NCBI GenBank assembly: GCA_041695045.1
Contig: JBGFRR010000098.1
Coordinates: 1-7,344, forward strand
From: JBGFRR01 sp041695045
GTDB taxonomy: Bacteria > Bacteroidota > Ignavibacteria > UBA10030
Length of the DNA: 7,344 bases
Reading direction: 5' to 3'
In this document: positions 6,180 through 7,344 of the stretch, piece by piece
Position numbering within the stretch: position 1 is the stretch's first letter
How the letters are laid out: each line of letters begins with the position of its first letter
Notes under the pieces: generated by a model
What the model was told of the DNA's origin: nothing
The model's database searches: none
Seen by the model: only the letters and a program-made list of their open reading frames with translations
Made by a program: the position numbers and the translations under genes

Positions 6180-6251
6180 GCTGAAGTAGCTCAACGGTAG
6201 AGCAGCTGATTTGTAATCAGCAGGTTGTGGGTTCAAATCCCACCTTCAGCT
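6180..6251 (+). tRNA. tRNA-Thr (anticodon TGT)
   Basis: All arms fold. The acceptor GCTGAAG (6180-6186) pairs with CTTCAGC (6244-6250), discriminator T at 6251. The anticodon stem GCTGA/TCAGC encloses the loop TTTGTAA, with anticodon TGT at 6212-6214, which reads threonine ACA and ACG/ACU codons. The D-arm has a 7-base loop, and the T-loop is TTCAAAT. The 3' CCA is not encoded. It is the first gene of the cluster and is followed immediately by a decayed partial copy of itself. Confidence 0.97.
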
Positions 6252-6320
6252 CAATTGTGCATCGGGATAATCGGCAGGTTGTGGGTTTCCCGTCCCGCCT
6301 GTGGCGGGACGAGGATCCAC
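6252..6320 (+). pseudogene. Partial, decayed tRNA-Thr copy interrupted by a hairpin
   Basis: Bases 6268-6287 match 6214-6233 of the intact tRNA-Thr (anticodon loop through the 5' side of the T-arm) at 19 of 20 positions. Upstream, AGCTCAA at 6248-6254 repeats the D-arm start and may mark the junction. After the T-stem's 5' strand the tRNA sequence is broken by a 9-bp hairpin (6291-6311). Then ATCCAC at 6315-6320 could be the T-stem's 3' strand, since GTGG at 6281-6284 can still pair with CCAC at 6317-6320. It has no acceptor stem and cannot make a tRNA. Confidence 0.6.
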
Positions 6321-6342
6321 GTCCCGAACAGAGTTCGGGACG
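6291..6342. repeat. Pair of GTCCCG/CGGGAC palindromes
   Basis: Two perfect hairpins stand 8 bases apart. CGTCCCGCC (6291-6299) pairs with GGCGGGACG (6303-6311), 9 bp with a 3-base loop. CGTCCCGAAC (6320-6329) pairs with GTTCGGGACG (6333-6342), 10 bp with a 3-base loop AGA. Neither is followed by a T-tract, so they are not terminators on either strand. The shared CGTCCCG core makes them members of one small repeat family. The first splits the tRNA-Thr relic. Confidence 0.75.
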
Positions 6343-6396
6343 GGACAAGTCTGGTCGCCGGCTCTAAGGAGATCAGACGGATGGGATGAACTCGTT

Positions 6397-6480
6397 GGGC
6401 AGGTGGCGGAGCGGTCAATCGCACCAGACTGTAAATCTGGCGGCCTTGGGCCTACGGAGGTTCGAATCCTTCCCTGCCCA
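6397..6480 (+). tRNA. tRNA-Tyr (anticodon GTA)
   Basis: This is a class II tRNA of 84 bases. The acceptor GGGCAGG (6397-6403) pairs with CCTGCCC (6473-6479), discriminator A at 6480. The anticodon stem CCAGA/TCTGG encloses CTGTAAA, with anticodon GTA at 6431-6433, which reads UAU and UAC. A long variable arm (GGCC-TTG-GGCC) is present, as expected for bacterial tRNA-Tyr. The T-stem has one G-T pair. CCA is not encoded. Confidence 0.97.
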
Positions 6481-6482
6481 CA

Positions 6483-6552
6483 AGACGAATGCAGAGTTCG
6501 GAGTGCGAAATGTACTCTCCGCATTCTACAGTTCGCAATCCGAACTTGTCTT
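6483..6552. repeat. Imperfect inverted repeat filling the Tyr-Gly spacer
   Basis: Bases 6495-6509 are inverted at 6532-6546 with one mismatch in 15, and AAGAC at 6483-6487 (A483 to C486 region) can pair with GTCTT at 6548-6552. A second, competing inverted match is GAATGCAGAG (6487-6496 region) with CTCCGCATTC (6517-6526), nine of ten. The repeat occupies practically the entire spacer between two tRNA genes and has no T-tract. It resembles a MITE-like or REP-like element, or a processing hairpin. Confidence 0.6.
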
Positions 6553-6625
6553 GCGGGCGTAACTCAGTTGGTAGAGTCACAGCCTTCCAAGCTGTTGGTC
6601 GCGGGTTCGAGTCCCGTCGCCCGCT
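6553..6625 (+). tRNA. tRNA-Gly (anticodon TCC)
   Basis: The acceptor GCGGGCG (6553-6559) pairs with CGCCCGC (6618-6624), with discriminator T at 6625, the usual identity base for bacterial tRNA-Gly. The anticodon stem ACAGC/GCTGT encloses CTTCCAA, with anticodon TCC at 6586-6588, which reads GGA and GGG. The T-loop is TTCGAGT. CCA is not encoded. Confidence 0.97.
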
Positions 6626-6637
6626 CAGCCGAGTGAC

Positions 6638-6705
6638 GGTTGCGGAATGCAGAATGCGGAATGTAAGCACTCAGTAATTCGAATTCCGCATTCCGAATTT
6701 CAACC
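6638..6705. repeat. Inverted repeat of the GAATGCGGAAT type in the Gly-Thr spacer
   Basis: GAATGCGGAAT (6652-6662) is inverted as ATTCCGCATTC (6683-6693), and the outer GGTTG (6638-6642) is inverted as CAACC (6701-6705). The left arm also holds a tandem variant GGAATGCAGAATGC (6644-6657). The right arm ends exactly where tRNA-Thr(GGT) begins. No T-tract follows. It shares the GAATGC(A/G)GA core with the repeat in the preceding spacer, so the two look like diverged members of one family. Confidence 0.65.
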
Positions 6706-6778
<73 letters not shown>

Positions 6779-6823
6779 CAAACACGGGTGTTCAAGCATT
6801 GACAAACGAACGGAGTGAGCGCT

Positions 6824-6973
6824 GTGCGTGACATCATCACATTAGAATGTACCACTTGTAAGCGACGGAACTACTCAACGACCAAGAACAAGAAGAAGCA
6901 AACCGCGCGGGTGGAATACAAGAAATACTGTGCGTGGTGCAATAAGCGCACGATGCACAAGGAGACGAAGTAG
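6824..6973 (+). CDS. rpmG: 50S ribosomal protein L33
   Basis: This 49-residue protein is a typical bL33, a zinc-ribbon protein of the large ribosomal subunit near the E-site. It has both CxxC knuckles, Cys9-x-x-Cys12 and Cys36-x-x-Cys39, so it is the zinc-binding form. It also has the family's E-C-T-x-C-K-x-R-N-Y start, a lysine-rich middle and the Y-C-x-W-C-N-K-R/H-T-x-H-K-E-T-K end. It begins at GTG, with a good ribosome-binding site GGAGTGAG at 6812-6819. There is no upstream ATG in frame. It stands between tRNA-Thr(GGT) and tRNA-Trp. In many bacteria rpmG lies next to secE and nusG, so the position is natural, but the tuf gene often seen in this interval is missing. Identification is certain from the sequence pattern and length. 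Confidence 0.96.
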   Translation: MRDIITLECTTCKRRNYSTTKNKKKQTARVEYKKYCAWCNKRTMHKETK

Positions 6974-7097
6974 CACCCTTCTCTGCCGGCACACCGTTCT
7001 GCAGCAAACGCATCTCTCCATGTGCCGCACTCGTGAACGCGAAGAGTTGACCGAAAGCGGAAGAGACGCGCATCGTGCGTGTGGTGGTGAACGGAAT

Positions 7098-7170
7098 ACG
7101 TCAGTAGCTCAATTGGTAGAGCAGCGGTCTCCAAAACCGCAGGTTGGGGGTTCGAGTCCCTCCTGACGTG
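7098..7170 (+). tRNA. tRNA-Trp (anticodon CCA)
   Basis: The acceptor ACGTCAG (7098-7104) pairs with CTGACGT (7163-7169), with discriminator G at 7170, the known tRNA-Trp identity base. The anticodon stem GCGGT/ACCGC encloses CTCCAAA, with anticodon CCA at 7131-7133, which reads UGG. The T-loop is TTCGAGT and the T-stem has one G-T pair. The 3' CCA end is not encoded. Its position before secE is the standard one. Confidence 0.97.
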
Positions 7171-7241
7171 CTGGATAGAAAACGGGGTCTCCCAAACCGT
7201 CCCGACGGAGTCGGGAGGGGTTGGAGTCCCTCCTGACGTGC
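7171..7241 (+). pseudogene. Tandem partial tRNA-Trp copy with an inserted hairpin
   Basis: Starting right behind the intact gene, 7186-7199 repeats its anticodon arm (7126-7139) at 13 of 14 positions. Bases 7217-7241 repeat its T-arm, 3' acceptor strand and flank (7147-7171) at 24 of 25 positions. Weaker similarity before 7186 reaches back into the D-arm. Between the two blocks the intact gene has 7 bases and the copy has 17, which form the perfect hairpin TCCCGAC (7200-7206) / GTCGGGA (7210-7216). There is no 5' acceptor strand and the anticodon loop has an extra C, so it should not yield a tRNA. Confidence 0.75.
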
Positions 7242-7311
7242 ACGGGCGATCGGCAAAGCCTCGTCGAGCTGTGGGTGACATCAATCGAGCCATAAGGGAA
7301 TACGAACGACC

Positions 7312-7344
7312 ATGAAAGAAAAGATCATCAATTTTTTTCGCGAC
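7312..7344 (+). CDS. secE: Probable SecE, preprotein translocase subunit (partial, 3' end outside window)
   Basis: An ATG at 7312 opens a frame of 11 codons running off the window, reading MKEKIINFFRD. This fits the amphipathic N-terminus of short bacterial SecE proteins, where K-I-x-x-F-F-x-E/D precedes the conserved E-x-x-K-V-x-W-P helix. SecE is the small clamp subunit of the SecYEG channel in the inner membrane. The main support is position: tRNA-Trp followed by secE, nusG and the L11/L1 genes is a widely conserved order. An AAGGGA lies about 12 bases upstream, rather far for a Shine-Dalgarno sequence. Eleven residues are too few to prove the family. Confidence 0.6.
   Translation, partial: MKEKIINFFRD

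Noticed and set aside
6018..6670. Short open frames on both strands across the tRNA-Thr, tRNA-Tyr and tRNA-Gly genes
   Set aside because: They translate tRNA genes and palindromic spacers and have no independent support.
6799..6804. Perfect TTGACA box upstream of rpmG
   Set aside because: No -10-like hexamer occurs 15-19 bases downstream; that position falls on the rpmG ribosome-binding site and start.

Overview
The window reads as a chromosomal housekeeping region from a bacterium of the Bacteroidota/Chlorobi/Ignavibacteriota side of the FCB group. Three things point there. The fragment at the left edge ends like a type IX secretion (T9SS) C-terminal sorting domain. A complete GlnRS gene sits beside GluRS. 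The right part has the tRNA order Thr-Tyr-Gly-Thr ... Trp-secE that is typical of that group. Base composition is moderately GC-rich. The exact phylum is inference; no 16S or marker comparison was possible.

Left part (1-767): the last 22 codons of an exported T9SS cargo protein, then a free-standing thioredoxin (156-521) closed by an 11-bp hairpin terminator (546-581). The 246-base gap before gltX holds a good sigma70-like promoter (669-697) and a second hairpin followed by eight T's (713-742). That hairpin lies between the promoter and the gltX start, so it may be an attenuator.

Middle part (768-5796): a tightly packed operon on the + strand, gltX-glnS-folB-folK-deoxynucleoside kinase-small membrane protein. 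gltX and glnS overlap by 4 bases, folB and folK abut, folK and the kinase are 9 bases apart, and the kinase overlaps the membrane-protein gene by 1 base. The operon joins charging of tRNA-Glu and tRNA-Gln, two steps of tetrahydrofolate synthesis (dihydroneopterin aldolase, HPPK), and a deoxynucleoside salvage kinase. Several starts are GTG or TTG.

Right part (5797-7344): a 383-base gap with a strong promoter (5940-5967), a terminator-like hairpin (6045-6079) and palindromic repeats. Then come tRNA-Thr(TGT), tRNA-Tyr(GTA), tRNA-Gly(TCC), tRNA-Thr(GGT), rpmG (ribosomal protein L33, 49 aa), tRNA-Trp(CCA) and the first 11 codons of what is probably secE. None of the five tRNA genes encodes its CCA end. 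The tuf gene often found between tRNA-Thr(GGT) and tRNA-Trp is absent.

The most unusual content is in the spacers of the tRNA cluster. Directly behind tRNA-Thr(TGT) and directly behind tRNA-Trp lie decayed partial copies of those same tRNAs, and each copy is interrupted by a short GTCCCG/CGGGAC-type hairpin. The Tyr-Gly and Gly-Thr spacers are instead filled by inverted repeats of a second type (GAATGCGGAAT). This looks like a hot spot for small palindromic elements that tolerate or exploit tRNA sequences.
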